From: Pseudonocardia abyssalis
GTDB lineage: Bacteria > Actinomycetota > Actinomycetes > Mycobacteriales > Pseudonocardiaceae
Direction of reading: 5' to 3'
Assembly: GCF_019263705.2 (NCBI RefSeq)
Contig: NZ_JADQDK010000001.1
Coordinates: 6,076,001 to 6,140,000, forward strand
DNA length: 64,000 nucleotides
Position numbers and translations under genes: made by a program. Below the pieces are notes generated by a model that did not search any database, was not told where the DNA came from, and saw only the letters and a program-made list of their open reading frames with translations. Shown here piece by piece: positions 18,966 through 27,791 of the stretch. Numbering within the stretch: the stretch's first letter is position 1; the number at the start of each line of letters is the position of its first letter.

Positions 18966-19245
18966 TCACGTGCGCCTGTGAGGCGACGGCGTTACGTATG
19001 CCATCCGCAGCGGCAGAGGTGCCCGGAAGGGCTCCCAACGCTCGGCCGGGTGGGCGAGCGGGTCGGCAATCCCCCAGATCACTGCCGGGTGGTGCACGAG
19101 GCCGAGATGGGTGGTGTAGACCCCGATGTTCTCGGTGCCGGGCGCCAGCCGATCCAGGCAGGTGCCCCACACGTCGATGCCATTAGGCGGCGAGTAGATC
19201 GACGTCGCCGGCATTGGCAATGCGTCGAGGACACCCTCGAAGGGA
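18966..19245 (-). pseudogene. C-terminal fragment of a lipase/alpha-beta hydrolase
   Basis: The minus-strand frame reads VLDALPMPATSIYSPPNG, then ENIGVYTTHLGLVHHPAVIW and GIADPLAHPAERWEPF before a stop. This resembles the last 90 or so residues of actinobacterial hydrolases, in which a ...SHCGLGHNPAVLYAIADRLAQP... segment carries the catalytic His. The nucleophile and lid regions are absent; the frame enters unrelated Arg-rich sequence at about 19245. It is a truncated leftover. Confidence 0.55.
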
Positions 19246-19344
19246 GGTCCCATCGCTCGACGTGGCGGCGGACATAGCGGTCGAACAGTGCGTGGGCCGG
19301 CCCTGCTCGGCGCGGGCCAGCCGGAACGGGCTTCCCACGCCCGT

Positions 19345-19483
19345 CGGCGATCCAGCGGAGGACCTCGACCTGCCGGGCGTTGAGGGGTTCGGTGCGTCGC
19401 ACCACGACTTCGTACCGGAGCCCCGGCCCGCGCCAGCACCGTGCTCGCCGGAGGGCCGGTAGGACCGGCATCGCTGTGGCCAT
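19345..19483 (-). pseudogene. Fragment of a small HTH-type protein
   Basis: From ATG 19483 the minus strand reads to TEPLNARQVEVLRWIADG, a start typical of small helix-turn-helix proteins common in actinobacterial genomic islands (LNARQVEVLRWIxDGCPDG). The expected continuation is lost after ADG. The rest of 18966-19693 contains no intact gene that I can support. Confidence 0.35.
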
Positions 19484-19693
19484 GATCGGGCGGCCGGTGA
19501 GCTGCCGCCTTGATCGCTCACGCGCTCGGACGATCGAGATGTCCGTTTGCGCGCCCGCCGGGGCGCTGCGGTCGGGCACCCCTCCTCCGTACGCTGGCCG
19601 CCGGATCGATCGAGGTAATGGGGTGGCGATGGGGCGGTTGTTGACGAAGCGCGGCGCGGCACGGATCGGCGGGCACGGTCGCGGTTCAGCGTC

Positions 19694-21034
19694 GTGGCTC
19701 CGGGTGTCGACGACGTGACCGCCACCGGTCGGCTCGATGGGCCGGCTGCCGCCGCGCAGCGCGAGAACCGGGTTCCGTCGGTGGTGCTGGGGGCGGCGCG
19801 CGCGGGCTCGGTCCTCGGCCTCGGGGCTGCGGGCAGGGTGGACGTCGAGCGGGGCTGCGTTGCGTCCGCGCAGGTGCCCTACCGGGTCGGGTCGATCACC
19901 AAGACCTTCACCGCCGCCGTCGTTCTCGGCCTGGTGCAGGACGGCGTGCTTGCGCTGGATGCCCCGGTGAGCACGTATCTCGCGGGAACGCCGTTCGGTG
20001 AGGTGCCGCTGCGGGCGTTGCTGGCGCACCGGGGTGGTGTCCAGCGGGAGGCGCCAGGGGACATGTGGGAGTCGATGCGGGGTCCAGATGCCTCGACGCT
20101 GCGCCGGGCGCTGCCGCGCGCGGAGCTGGTGGACCGGCCCGGCGCCCGGTGGCACTACTCGAACCTCGGCTACGCGTTGCTCGGGCTGGTCGTCGAGGAG
20201 GTCACCGGCGACTCCTGCGCGGCGCTGATCAACCGGCGGCTCCTCGCGCCGCTCGGGCTGTCGGCAACGGTGTGGGCTCGGCCAGAGGGTGCGGCGTGCG
20301 GGTACCGCGTCGATCCCTACGCCGACGTGGTGCATCGCGAGCCGGACATGGACCAGGGCGCGGTCGGTGTCGGCGGGCAGCTCTGGTCGAACGCCGCCGA
20401 CCTGCTGACCTGGGGGGACGCGCTGGCCGGTGGCAGGCCGGACGTGGTCGCCCCGGCGGTGGTGGAGGCGATGCACACGCTCGAGGTGATGGTCGACCGC
20501 ACGGCGTGGACGTCGGGCTGGGGGCTCGGTTTGATCCTGGAGCGCCGCGGTGATCGGGTACTGGCCGGGCACACGGGCGCGATGCCGGGGTTCCTGGCTT
20601 CGCTGTCGCTGGACCGGGCCACGCGGTCGGTGGCGGTGGCGCTGTCGAACGCGACCCGGGGCGCGGCGGTGGGAGCGCTGTCGGCCGATCTCGTGGACGC
20701 GGTCATCGACGGCCGGGTGGGCGCGGAGCCGGAAGGCGATGCGGCGCCGTGGGTCCCGTTGCCCGAGGTGCCGGCCGAGCTGGACGGGATGCTCGGTCGT
20801 TGGTGGTCGGAGGCGGCGGAGACGGTGTTCACCTGGCGTGCCGACGGGCTGCACGCGCTGATGGTCGGCGCTCCGGTCACCAGCGAGACGCGGTTCGAGC
20901 GGCTCGACCGCGACATCTACCGCGCTGTTGCGGGCCGCTTCACGGGCGAGCGACTCACCGTGCGCCGGGATCCGGCGGGGGAGGTGGCGGCGCTGGAGTG
21001 GGCGACCTACCCGTTCACGCGGACGCCGCGCTGA
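19694..21034 (+). CDS. Serine hydrolase, beta-lactamase/D-aminopeptidase family (class C-like)
   Basis: A protein of about 446 residues with the serine beta-lactamase-like signature. SITK (Ser-x-x-Lys) is near residue 67, YSN near 157 and HTG near 293, followed by a C-terminal lipocalin-like extension. There is no signal peptide, so it is probably a cytoplasmic esterase or peptidase rather than a resistance enzyme. The GTG start at 19694 is uncertain, with no clear ribosome site. The gene converges on the XRE gene and overlaps it by 20 bp. Confidence 0.82.
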   Translation: MAPGVDDVTATGRLDGPAAAAQRENRVPSVVLGAARAGSVLGLGAAGRVDVERGCVASAQVPYRVGSITKTFTAAVVLGLVQDGVLALDAPVSTYLAGTPFGEVPLRALLAHRGGVQREAPGDMWESMRGPDASTLRRALPRAELVDRPGARWHYSNLGYALLGLVVEEVTGDSCAALINRRLLAPLGLSATVWARPEGAACGYRVDPYADVVHREPDMDQGAVGVGGQLWSNAADLLTWGDALAGGRPDVVAPAVVEAMHTLEVMVDRTAWTSGWGLGLILERRGDRVLAGHTGAMPGFLASLSLDRATRSVAVALSNATRGAAVGALSADLVDAVIDGRVGAEPEGDAAPWVPLPEVPAELDGMLGRWWSEAAETVFTWRADGLHALMVGAPVTSETRFERLDRDIYRAVAGRFTGERLTVRRDPAGEVAALEWATYPFTRTPR

Positions 21035-22223
21035 GCAGGCGGAGCCTGTCGAGGGCGTCGGTGGTCGCCGCCGAGCGTGGCAGCTCGCCGAGGCGGAGTC
21101 CGATCGCGGCGAAGCGGCGCAGCACCCTCGGGGTCACCCCGGTCGCGGTGTCCGTGGCGGCTGCGAGGTCGGCGCAGGCCTGATCGATCTCGCCGAGGCG
21201 CAACAGCGCGTCGATGCGGTCGAGACGCCAGATGACGCGGTTGCGCACGAACTGGTGGGGGGAGGTCCGTTCCTGCTCGGCCAGCGGTGCCAGGGCCCGG
21301 TCGGGCTGGTCCAGGTCGAGCAGGCACGAGCCCCGGTGCCCGTCGAGCGCGGCCCGGTCGAACACCGACAGCCAGCGGTGGGCGTCGGGGTCGTGCCCGT
21401 CGGGGTCGTGCCGCTCCAGTTGGGTGCTGGCCTGGTCGAGCAGGTCCAGGCACAGGTCGGTCTCGCCGAGGCGGGCGTGGGCCCGTGCTCCGATCGCCAT
21501 GGCGAAGCCGGTGAGGCGGTGGTTGCCGCTGCGCCGGGCCCAGCCGATCGCGCCGTAGGCCCGCTCGACGCCGAGGGCGGGGTCGCCTCCGTAGGTGGCG
21601 ACGAAGGACAGGTTCGGTCCCAGGACGAACGCGGCGAGGGCCGGGTCCGTGGCGCGCTCGACCCAGCCGCGGGCGGTGCCCAGGAGTCGTTCGGCCTGGC
21701 GTGGGCGGCCGTGGTCGAAGCTCATCCATCCTGCGAGCTGGTGAGCTTCGGCGATCGAGGAGTACAGCGGCGTCCGCGCGTCACGCCCGACACCGGGCAG
21801 AACGCGTTCCGCGGCGAGGGCGTGGGAGACGAGCGTTCCAGGGTCGGCGCGGTCGTTCATGGCGTGGTCGCCGTTGCGGACGGTGTCGATCACCTGCCGT
21901 AGCCGGGCCGGTGCGTCGTCGGGTGACAGGACAGGCGCAGCCGACGCGGGACGGCCGCCGTGGTCGTCCTCGTTCACGACCCCGCGGCCGAGGCGTTCGA
22001 TGGCGCCCTCGGCCTCCAGCGCACGGTCCAGCTGCGTGACGAGGTCGGCCTGCGGCCGCCGGTCCGCCTTCTCGATCTTGCCGATGAGGTCTCCGCTGAC
22101 GTGGACCAGCCTGCCCACCGCGGCCAGCGACAGGGAGCGCCGCTGCCGCAGAGCGCGCAGTTCGGCTCCGAACAGCGCCGCCGGGGACGCCTGCGGGTCG
22201 AGTGCCCGCGGCCGGTTCGCCAC
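21015..22223 (-). CDS. XRE-family regulator with TPR-like repeats
   Basis: A 402-residue protein. An XRE helix-turn-helix lies near the N-terminus (LFGAELRALRQRRSLSLAAVGRLVHVSGDLIGKIEKADRR, about residues 15-55). A long alpha-helical region of degenerate TPR repeats follows (AHQLAGWMSFDHGRPRQAERLL and similar). This build is typical of actinobacterial regulators that bind small peptides or ligands. The GTG at 22223 was chosen because GGGAGG lies 9 bases upstream; a longer frame to 22271 lacks a site. It lies 126 bp downstream of the methyltransferase on the same strand and may regulate that operon. Confidence 0.82.
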   Translation of the reverse strand: MANRPRALDPQASPAALFGAELRALRQRRSLSLAAVGRLVHVSGDLIGKIEKADRRPQADLVTQLDRALEAEGAIERLGRGVVNEDDHGGRPASAAPVLSPDDAPARLRQVIDTVRNGDHAMNDRADPGTLVSHALAAERVLPGVGRDARTPLYSSIAEAHQLAGWMSFDHGRPRQAERLLGTARGWVERATDPALAAFVLGPNLSFVATYGGDPALGVERAYGAIGWARRSGNHRLTGFAMAIGARAHARLGETDLCLDLLDQASTQLERHDPDGHDPDAHRWLSVFDRAALDGHRGSCLLDLDQPDRALAPLAEQERTSPHQFVRNRVIWRLDRIDALLRLGEIDQACADLAAATDTATGVTPRVLRRFAAIGLRLGELPRSAATTDALDRLRLLSAASA

Positions 22224-22349
22224 TGCAGCCCACCTCCCGCCGCTTGCCACGCTCCATACCGGCGTCGACACCGTACGCGACGGACGACGAGGGAATGGCG
22301 TGTTCGCGCAAACGCGTATCGCAGGGCGGTCGCGGGCCCGGGGCCCTGG

Positions 22350-23588
22350 TCAGGTGCCCGTGTTCGCGGCCCAGGTCGTGCGCAGGGGCCACCGGGGACC
22401 GGTTCTGGGGTCGTGGTGCCAGACATGGGTGCCCGCGGCGGTGGCGGTCACGCCGAAGTCTGTCCATTCCGGGCGCCCGAGGTCGTTGTACAGCTCGCCA
22501 GCCGCATCGAGCGCGTGTACGAGCGGGGTCGGGCCTGCCTCCCGCGTGTCGTGACGGCCGTGTCGGTGGGACGCGTGCGCGATCTCCGCCCACGAGCCGT
22601 CCGGAGCCTGCAGGTAGGTGGCGGCGCCCGTATCGGTGGAGCGCACCGCGCGGGTCGTGCCGCGCGGCAGGTGCAGCTGCGCGAGCAGGACCAGCGGGTC
22701 GTCGTCGTTGGCAAGCAAGGTCGGGGCGACCGGGGTGCTGCCCGAGGCTACGAGCCCGCCGGTCGGGCCGGCCGGCCGCCGGACGGCGCGACGGGTCGCC
22801 GCCACCCGCCGTGCGGGGAGGGGGCCGGTCCAGGCGAGGAAGCGTCCCACCAGCGACGGTTCCGCGGACGGTGCCCCTGGATCGGTGCTCGGGCGGTCGA
22901 ACAGGATGTGCCCGCCGCCGCCCAACCCTCCAGTGAGGCGGGCCAGCAGCCGCCCGCCCGGCCGGACGTGGTGCACCCACACGGCAGGGACGTCGTCGGA
23001 CTCGTAGCCGACGAGCACGCGGTCGAACGGTGCGCCGTCTCCGGAGAGCGGGACGGGCAGGCTGCCGTCACCCGGGCGTACTGCCACGTCCAGGTCGCGC
23101 TCCTCGAACCGGCGGGCCGCGGCCCGGAGCAGGTCCGGGTCGATCTCGACGCCGACGACCCGCCCTGGGCCGAGCCAGTGCGCGGCGAGCGCGGTCGTGT
23201 AGCCGCAGCCCACGCCCAGCTGCAGAAGCCGGTCGCCGTCGTCGACCCCGAGGGCCTGCAGACTGCGCACGGTCAGCTCCGGCGGCGGGGAGGCCGCGAC
23301 CGGGTGCTGGTCGCCCCACACGTCGAGTTCGGACAGCGCGATGGTCAGCCCGGCGTCGGAGTACACCCGGCCCAGCCAGCCCGGCGCCTCGGGTTCGGTG
23401 CCGGGGTCGTTGGGTTGCCAGTGCCCACCCCTCGCGGGGCGGGTGTAGTGCGCGGGCACGAAGTGATGCCGCGGCACGTCGAGCAGCGCGGCACGCCAGC
23501 GGTCGTCGCGCAGCGCCCCTCGACGGACCAGGCCGTCGACGAGACGCTCGGCGTAGCGACGCCACTCTGCATCGGTGGGGCCGTTCAT
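22350..23588 (-). CDS. PCMT-like SAM-dependent methyltransferase
   Basis: A 412-residue protein whose first 230 residues resemble protein-L-isoaspartate O-methyltransferases. The N-terminus has VPRHHFVP and a TIALS segment, and the SAM motif I is LLQLGVGCGY (123-132). A C-terminal extension of about 180 residues ends VWHHDPRTGPRW, as in the PCMT-like enzymes found in actinobacterial peptide-maturation (RiPP) loci. Its ATG overlaps the PTPS-like stop (ATGA), so the two are coupled. No precursor peptide, cyclase or ATP-grasp partner is seen next to it, so a RiPP role is only a suggestion. Confidence 0.78.
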   Translation of the reverse strand: MNGPTDAEWRRYAERLVDGLVRRGALRDDRWRAALLDVPRHHFVPAHYTRPARGGHWQPNDPGTEPEAPGWLGRVYSDAGLTIALSELDVWGDQHPVAASPPPELTVRSLQALGVDDGDRLLQLGVGCGYTTALAAHWLGPGRVVGVEIDPDLLRAAARRFEERDLDVAVRPGDGSLPVPLSGDGAPFDRVLVGYESDDVPAVWVHHVRPGGRLLARLTGGLGGGGHILFDRPSTDPGAPSAEPSLVGRFLAWTGPLPARRVAATRRAVRRPAGPTGGLVASGSTPVAPTLLANDDDPLVLLAQLHLPRGTTRAVRSTDTGAATYLQAPDGSWAEIAHASHRHGRHDTREAGPTPLVHALDAAGELYNDLGRPEWTDFGVTATAAGTHVWHHDPRTGPRWPLRTTWAANTGT

Positions 23589-24040
23589 GCCGAGGCTCCG
23601 GTCGACGCCGGCAGGTGGATCTCGCCGTGGTCCCCGGCGCCGGTAGACACGTTCACGGCGACGAGACGGGCATGGCCGGGTGGGCGGGCAGAGCACCAGT
23701 GCCAGTTGGCGAGGTACTCGGCGATGGCCTCGCAAGTCGGGGGACGGTCGAACAGGCGGTCCAAGTCGCGGAAGGCGAGCCGGTCGGCGATGTGCCGCTC
23801 GATCTCGGTGCGCATGTCGTCGTCGACGACGACGCCCGGGTAGACCAGCGTCGTGCTTTCGAACACCAGCTCCGCGGTGAAGTCGTGGCCGTGCGGTCGC
23901 CCGGCGGGGTTGCCGGACTCCAGCCCGCGCAGCGAGAGGGCCGCCGGGAACGACACGCGCACACGTCCCCGGAATCGGGGAGCCGTGTCCACGGCTGGGC
24001 CCTCGTCGCGGCTGGGAGTCGAGCCGCCGATCAACCTCAC
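23585..24040 (-). CDS. PTPS/QueD-fold protein lacking catalytic residues
   Basis: A 151-residue protein with the outline of 6-pyruvoyl-tetrahydropterin synthase/6-carboxytetrahydropterin synthase. It shows HGHDF at residues 50-54, GVVVDDDMRTEIERHIADRL, and PTCEAIAEYLANW with the substrate-binding Glu. Key residues are absent: the first zinc His (FSAAH in the family) is FPAAL, no catalytic Cys precedes HGH, and the LDHxxLN Asp-His motif reads LAFRDLD. It may bind a pterin or purine without turning it over, or do different chemistry. It overlaps genes on both sides by 4 bp (GTGA, ATGA). Confidence 0.7.
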   Translation of the reverse strand: MRLIGGSTPSRDEGPAVDTAPRFRGRVRVSFPAALSLRGLESGNPAGRPHGHDFTAELVFESTTLVYPGVVVDDDMRTEIERHIADRLAFRDLDRLFDRPPTCEAIAEYLANWHWCSARPPGHARLVAVNVSTGAGDHGEIHLPASTGASA

Positions 24041-24333
24041 GCGGCCCGCCTTCCCCGATCGCGATCCGCGACCGCGCGGAGTGTCGGCATCTGGCGTGAC
24101 GAGAGTGTTTCCGCCGGCCGAAGGCGGTCGACCATGGTGTACGTCGGCGTCGTCTGGCCCGGCTCCCACCGCACCTCGAAGATCCACGTCATCAGGCCGT
24201 CGGCCAGGAACGTCGTGGCGACCTCCTTCGCTGAGTCGAGCGATTCCCGTTCCGCGCGCCGCGCCTCGTCCCTGACGATCACCCCCTTGTCCCTCTCGAC
24301 GACCCGGCCCTGGATCTCGTAGCGTTGCTCCAC
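24037..24333 (-). CDS. Hypothetical 98-residue protein, first gene of the PTPS-methyltransferase operon
   Basis: A small charged soluble protein (EIQGRVVERDKGVIVRDE near the start, FEVRWEPGQTTPTYTMVDRL later). It has no membrane segment, cysteine or known motif. The GTG at 24333 is preceded by GGAG at 9 bases; a TTG at 24342 is an alternative. Its stop overlaps the PTPS-like start (GTGA). Coupling to a modifying enzyme pair makes it either a partner subunit or a possible substrate, but nothing in its sequence resembles a leader-core peptide. The 240 bp upstream (24334-24573) holds no gene that I can see. Confidence 0.6.
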   Translation of the reverse strand: MEQRYEIQGRVVERDKGVIVRDEARRAERESLDSAKEVATTFLADGLMTWIFEVRWEPGQTTPTYTMVDRLRPAETLSSRQMPTLRAVADRDRGRRAA

Positions 24334-24573
24334 GGCACTCAACTCCCATCACCCGACCGGCTCCTGTGTGGCTGGTCCCGTGCCAGTGAGCCCGGCGGCA
24401 CGGTGGAGGTCCATAGGGCGGGCCCGGACAGCGACAATGTCCGATTGCGGCACTGAATCGGTCTGCGTGAGCCCGCTTCCCGCCGGTCGTGAGGGCCCGA
24501 CATCCGCCAGCGCGTGGGCCGTACAAGGGGGCACGAGGGGCAACAGTGATGCCCGCCGATCTGCCCCCTCCGG

Positions 24574-25248
24574 TCAGCCTGGCACCAGGGCGAACAGGGC
24601 GCCGGCGAGCAGGAACGGTCCCATCGGCATCGTGCCGGGGCGACGTCCGAGGATGCGTAGGACGAGCAGGACGGCTGCTGCTCCCAGCCACCCGACCGCG
24701 GTCCCGGTCACGACGGCCGACCATCCCTGCCACCCCATCGCCATGCCGAGCAGGCCGCCGAACTTGACGTCGCCCGAGCCGAGACCGCCGCGCGACGCGA
24801 GTGCGACGAGGAGGTAGGCCAGCGCCACCAGGAGGGCGGCGGCGAGCGCGGTGAGGAGGTTGCTCCAGCGTTCGGTGACGGCCGCTTCGAGGACGAGCAG
24901 GCCGCCCAGTACGCCGTAGCTCGGAAGGACGAGACGCCCGGGCAGCCGTCGCTCGAGGAGGTCGATCGCGGCCAGGACGACACCGACGCCGGCGAGGAAG
25001 CCGAACGCGACGAGTTCGATCCCATCGAAGCGCACGGCGAGGATCCCAGCGGCGAGTCCGGCTGCCGCAGAGCAGCCGCTCACCGACCGCCAACGGGGAG
25101 ATGATTCGCGGTGTGCAAGCAGGCGCGGGATCGCCACCGCGGCGATCGTTCCGCCTAGCAGAGCCCCGGCGAGGGCCCAGCCCGCGATTCCCCAGGACAC
25201 GAGGGGCACTGCCTCCTCGGCGAGGACGAGCGAGTCGCTGTGCAGCAT
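24574..25248 (-). CDS. Prepilin peptidase (A24 family, TadV/CpaA-like)
   Basis: A 224-residue polytopic membrane protein with about six hydrophobic segments. The two aspartates of GXGD-type prepilin peptidases are present: Asp96 in AAIDLLERRLPG and Asp160 in GSGDVKF. There is no N-terminal cysteine-rich methylase domain, as in TadV/CpaA. It would cleave the leader of Flp-like and TadE-like pseudopilins encoded at 32142-33285. It is transcribed divergently from the rest of the Tad locus. The exact start is uncertain; a GTG about 13 codons further in is also possible. Confidence 0.88.
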   Translation of the reverse strand: MLHSDSLVLAEEAVPLVSWGIAGWALAGALLGGTIAAVAIPRLLAHRESSPRWRSVSGCSAAAGLAAGILAVRFDGIELVAFGFLAGVGVVLAAIDLLERRLPGRLVLPSYGVLGGLLVLEAAVTERWSNLLTALAAALLVALAYLLVALASRGGLGSGDVKFGGLLGMAMGWQGWSAVVTGTAVGWLGAAAVLLVLRILGRRPGTMPMGPFLLAGALFALVPG

Positions 25249-25294
25249 GCCTCTGGTCCTATCGGGTGAACATCGTCGCTGACCCCTTCCGGAC

Positions 25295-25313
25295 CGTGAA
25301 GTCCGTGTTCACG
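25295..25313. promoter_or_regulatory. 6-7-6 palindrome between the prepilin peptidase and the Tad operon
   Basis: CGTGAA-GTCCGTG-TTCACG is a perfect inverted repeat in the 154-bp divergent gap. It is placed to control both the peptidase gene (minus) and the lipoprotein/Tad genes (plus). Confidence 0.45.
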
Positions 25314-25402
25314 CACTTCGTCGTCCGTGCAGGTCATGGGTGTACACGTGGTCAGTATCGCCCGATGATCGGTGTTCGAGGTGGCCCGCGGGGAGGTGCT
25401 CG

Positions 25403-25963
25403 ATGGTCGGCAGATCCAGGTCCGTCCTGGTGGTAGCTCTCGCCCTGGTGGCCGGGTGCTCGATGGGCACGCCGCCCGACGTCACCACTCCGTCCTCGAC
25501 GCCGCCGGCGGCGCCGCCTCCGCGGGCGTCGCCCACGCCGTCGGCCGACGAACTCGCGGGGCAGGAGGCGCTCGCGGCGTACCGCGGGATGTGGGAGGAC
25601 TTCGTCGTCGCCGGGACCACCTCGGATTGGCAGTCCGCGGAGCTTGGGCGGCACGCCACCGGCGTCGCGCTGACGAACCTGTCGCGTGGTCTCTACGCGG
25701 ACAGCGCGAACGGTCTGGTGACCCGTGGCGAACCGTTGCTGTCCCCGGAGGTGTCGTCGGTCGAGCCCGTCGACGCTCCGGTCCGGGTCGTCGTGACCGA
25801 CTGCGGCGACTCGACGAACTGGCTGAAGTACCGGGAGGAGGACGACTCGCTCGCCACGGAGGGTCCCGGCGGGCGACGGCTGATCAACGCCGTGGTGGAG
25901 CGGCAGTCGGACGGCTCGTGGAAGGTCTCCGACTACGGCGTCCAGGAACTCGGATCATGCTGA
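25403..25963 (+). CDS. Secreted lipoprotein at the head of the Tad locus
   Basis: A 186-residue protein. The N-terminus is a lipoprotein signal peptide (MVGRSRSVLVVALALVAGC; lipobox LVAGC, Cys19). A Thr/Pro/Ser linker (about 20-50) precedes a compact domain with AYRGMWEDFVVAGTTSD and VVERQSDGSWKVSDYGV that resembles NTF2-like/DUF4878 secreted domains. GGAGG is upstream of the ATG. It overlaps the next gene by 7 bp. It is probably an outer-face accessory of the pilus or conjugation machine. Confidence 0.75.
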   Translation: MVGRSRSVLVVALALVAGCSMGTPPDVTTPSSTPPAAPPPRASPTPSADELAGQEALAAYRGMWEDFVVAGTTSDWQSAELGRHATGVALTNLSRGLYADSANGLVTRGEPLLSPEVSSVEPVDAPVRVVVTDCGDSTNWLKYREEDDSLATEGPGGRRLINAVVERQSDGSWKVSDYGVQELGSC

Positions 25964-26952
25964 CGGCCCCGACCGCGATCGCCGCGCTGGCCGCTGTGGT
26001 CGGCATTCTCGCTCAGCCGGCGCCGGAACCGCCGCCGTCGGGCGACGGCTGGGGTTCGGTGTCGTGCTCGGAGACCCCGTCCCCGGCCTGCGATCTCGAC
26101 GCCGGCTCCGGCGGGGGGTCAGCGCCGTCCCCCCGATCCGATCGGGACGGTCCCGGGGGATCCGGCCCACGGGACGGCGGGGGCGCGGGCGGCGCGACCC
26201 AGCCCGTGGACGGGGTGCGCTGCTCGTATGTGATCAGCGACTACGAACCGCCCGGAGGCGGGCTGGTGCCCGCGTCGTTGCGCTCGTCGGAGCGACGGCC
26301 GCCGGCGGTGGTCGTCGTGCCGGTGGTTGCCGCGTGGCGTGAGCAGCAGCCCGAGCCCGGTGAGGAGGGCGCCTGGTACCTGTGGCGGTGTTCGGGGGAC
26401 GGATTCCGGGACTCGCTGTACCGGCCGCCGGTGTGGATCCCGGACGGCGAGCAGGCGCCGGGTGTGGCAGGACCGTCACCTGCCGAGCTGGCCGCGCAGG
26501 CCCGGGAGCGTCTGCGGTTGCCTGGTCCGGCGGTAGCGGCGAGTCCGTTGGGCGACCAGTTGGTGAACCTGCCGACGTGGCTGTGGCTCGACGGCGACTG
26601 GGCGGCGATCGAGGCGACGGCCTCGGTCCCGGGGGTGTCGGTGACGGCGCGGGCGGTGCCGGAGTCGGCGACCTGGGTCATGGGGGACGGCAGCGAGGTC
26701 GTCTGCCGGGGCCCTGGTACCCCGTACGCCCCGGGGGTCGACGCGGCGTCGCCGTCGCCGGACTGCGGGCACACCTACCGGCTCTCGTCGGCCGGCGAGC
26801 CCGGCGAGGTGTTCACGGCGTCGGTCACGGTGAGCTGGACGGTCACATGGGCGGGCGCCGGGGACGGCGGCACGTTCCCCGACCTGACCACCACGGGGGA
26901 GGCCGCGTTCCGCGTCGCGGAGTCCCAGGCCCTGGTCACCGGCGGCGGTTGA
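25957..26952 (+). CDS. Secreted PKD-domain protein
   Basis: A 331-residue exported protein. A signal peptide (LTAPTAIAALAAVVGILAQP) is followed by a long Gly/Pro/Ser-rich linker, a middle domain with paired cysteines (VRCSYVISDYEPP ... WRCSGDGF), and a C-terminal PKD-like fold (ATWVMGDGSEVVC ... CGHTYR). Proteins of this type commonly sit at the start of actinobacterial Tad loci and are thought to be surface-exposed, but their role is not established. It overlaps the lipoprotein gene by 7 bp. The 137-bp gap after it has no obvious gene. Confidence 0.7.
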   Translation: MLTAPTAIAALAAVVGILAQPAPEPPPSGDGWGSVSCSETPSPACDLDAGSGGGSAPSPRSDRDGPGGSGPRDGGGAGGATQPVDGVRCSYVISDYEPPGGGLVPASLRSSERRPPAVVVVPVVAAWREQQPEPGEEGAWYLWRCSGDGFRDSLYRPPVWIPDGEQAPGVAGPSPAELAAQARERLRLPGPAVAASPLGDQLVNLPTWLWLDGDWAAIEATASVPGVSVTARAVPESATWVMGDGSEVVCRGPGTPYAPGVDAASPSPDCGHTYRLSSAGEPGEVFTASVTVSWTVTWAGAGDGGTFPDLTTTGEAAFRVAESQALVTGGG

Positions 26953-27089
26953 CCTCGGACAGCACGGCAAGTGGACGGCAGTACAGCAAGCGACAGCAGT
27001 AGCCATATCGCGACGACACGACGCACCGGACGGGCGGGTGGTGCGGCGGTCCGGCGCGCCCTCGTCACGACCGGTCAGGAGGTCCGGAG

Positions 27090-27791
27090 ATGCGAACGAC
27101 CCTTCCTCCTCGCGAGCCCCGCGAGGACGCGCCGCACGCCGGTGAGTATCCGGGGCCCGACCCGTGGTCCTCGACATCCCGTCCGGCTGCGCCGGCCGGG
27201 CGGCGCAGCGTGCCGCACCTACTGCTGGGGGTACTGCTCGTGCTGGCCTGCGCGGTCGGTGCGCTCGCTCTGACGCTGCAGTTCGGCGGCAGCCGGCCGG
27301 TGCTCGCCACCGCGCGAGCGGTGACCATCGGGCAGGCCCTGACGGCCGCGGACCTGCGGCAGGTCTCCCTGCCCGCGGACTCCGACGTCCGCGCGGTCGA
27401 CGCGGACTCCGCGGCGTCGCTCATCGGGCGACCGGTCGCGGTGTCGCTCCCCGCGGGCGCGTTGCTGACGCCGGAGTCGTTCGGCGGAGCCGGCGCTCCG
27501 CCGCCGGGCCAGGCGATCGTCGCGGTCGCGCTCGATCCCGGCCGGCTGCCGCTGGAGGTGGCGTCCGGTGACCGGGTCTCGGTGGTCGCCGCACCGACCG
27601 CGGCGAACGGTGGAACGGAATCCGAGCGGGCCGTGCCGCGGTCGTGGCCGGGCGTGGTCGCGAGCGTCGAGCCGTCGGACACCGGCCAGCTCACCGTCGT
27701 GTCGGTGCAGCTGCCCGAGGGGCCCGCCCGCGAGATCGCCGCAACGCCGGCGGGCCAGCTGGCCGTCGTGCTGATGGCGGCGGGTGGGTGA
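27090..27791 (+). CDS. cpaB: SAF-domain pilus assembly protein (CpaB/RcpC-like)
   Basis: A 233-residue protein with a cytoplasmic N-terminus, one membrane helix (LLLGVLLVLACAVGALAL, about 45-63) and a SAF domain (ARAVTIGQALTAADLRQVSLP ... IGRPVAVSLPAGALLTPESF). This is the short actinobacterial form of CpaB, the Flp pilus periplasmic/wall component. AGGAGG lies before the ATG. The end overlaps the TadZ start (GTGA). Confidence 0.82.
   Translation: MRTTLPPREPREDAPHAGEYPGPDPWSSTSRPAAPAGRRSVPHLLLGVLLVLACAVGALALTLQFGGSRPVLATARAVTIGQALTAADLRQVSLPADSDVRAVDADSAASLIGRPVAVSLPAGALLTPESFGGAGAPPPGQAIVAVALDPGRLPLEVASGDRVSVVAAPTAANGGTESERAVPRSWPGVVASVEPSDTGQLTVVSVQLPEGPAREIAATPAGQLAVVLMAAGG

Noticed and set aside
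19694..21034. Antibiotic-resistance beta-lactamase
   Set aside because: There is no signal peptide and it has an extra C-terminal domain, as in cytoplasmic esterase/peptidase relatives.
22350..24333. Lanthipeptide or graspetide gene cluster
   Set aside because: The methyltransferase fits such clusters, but no dehydratase, cyclase, ATP-grasp partner or leader-core peptide was found nearby.
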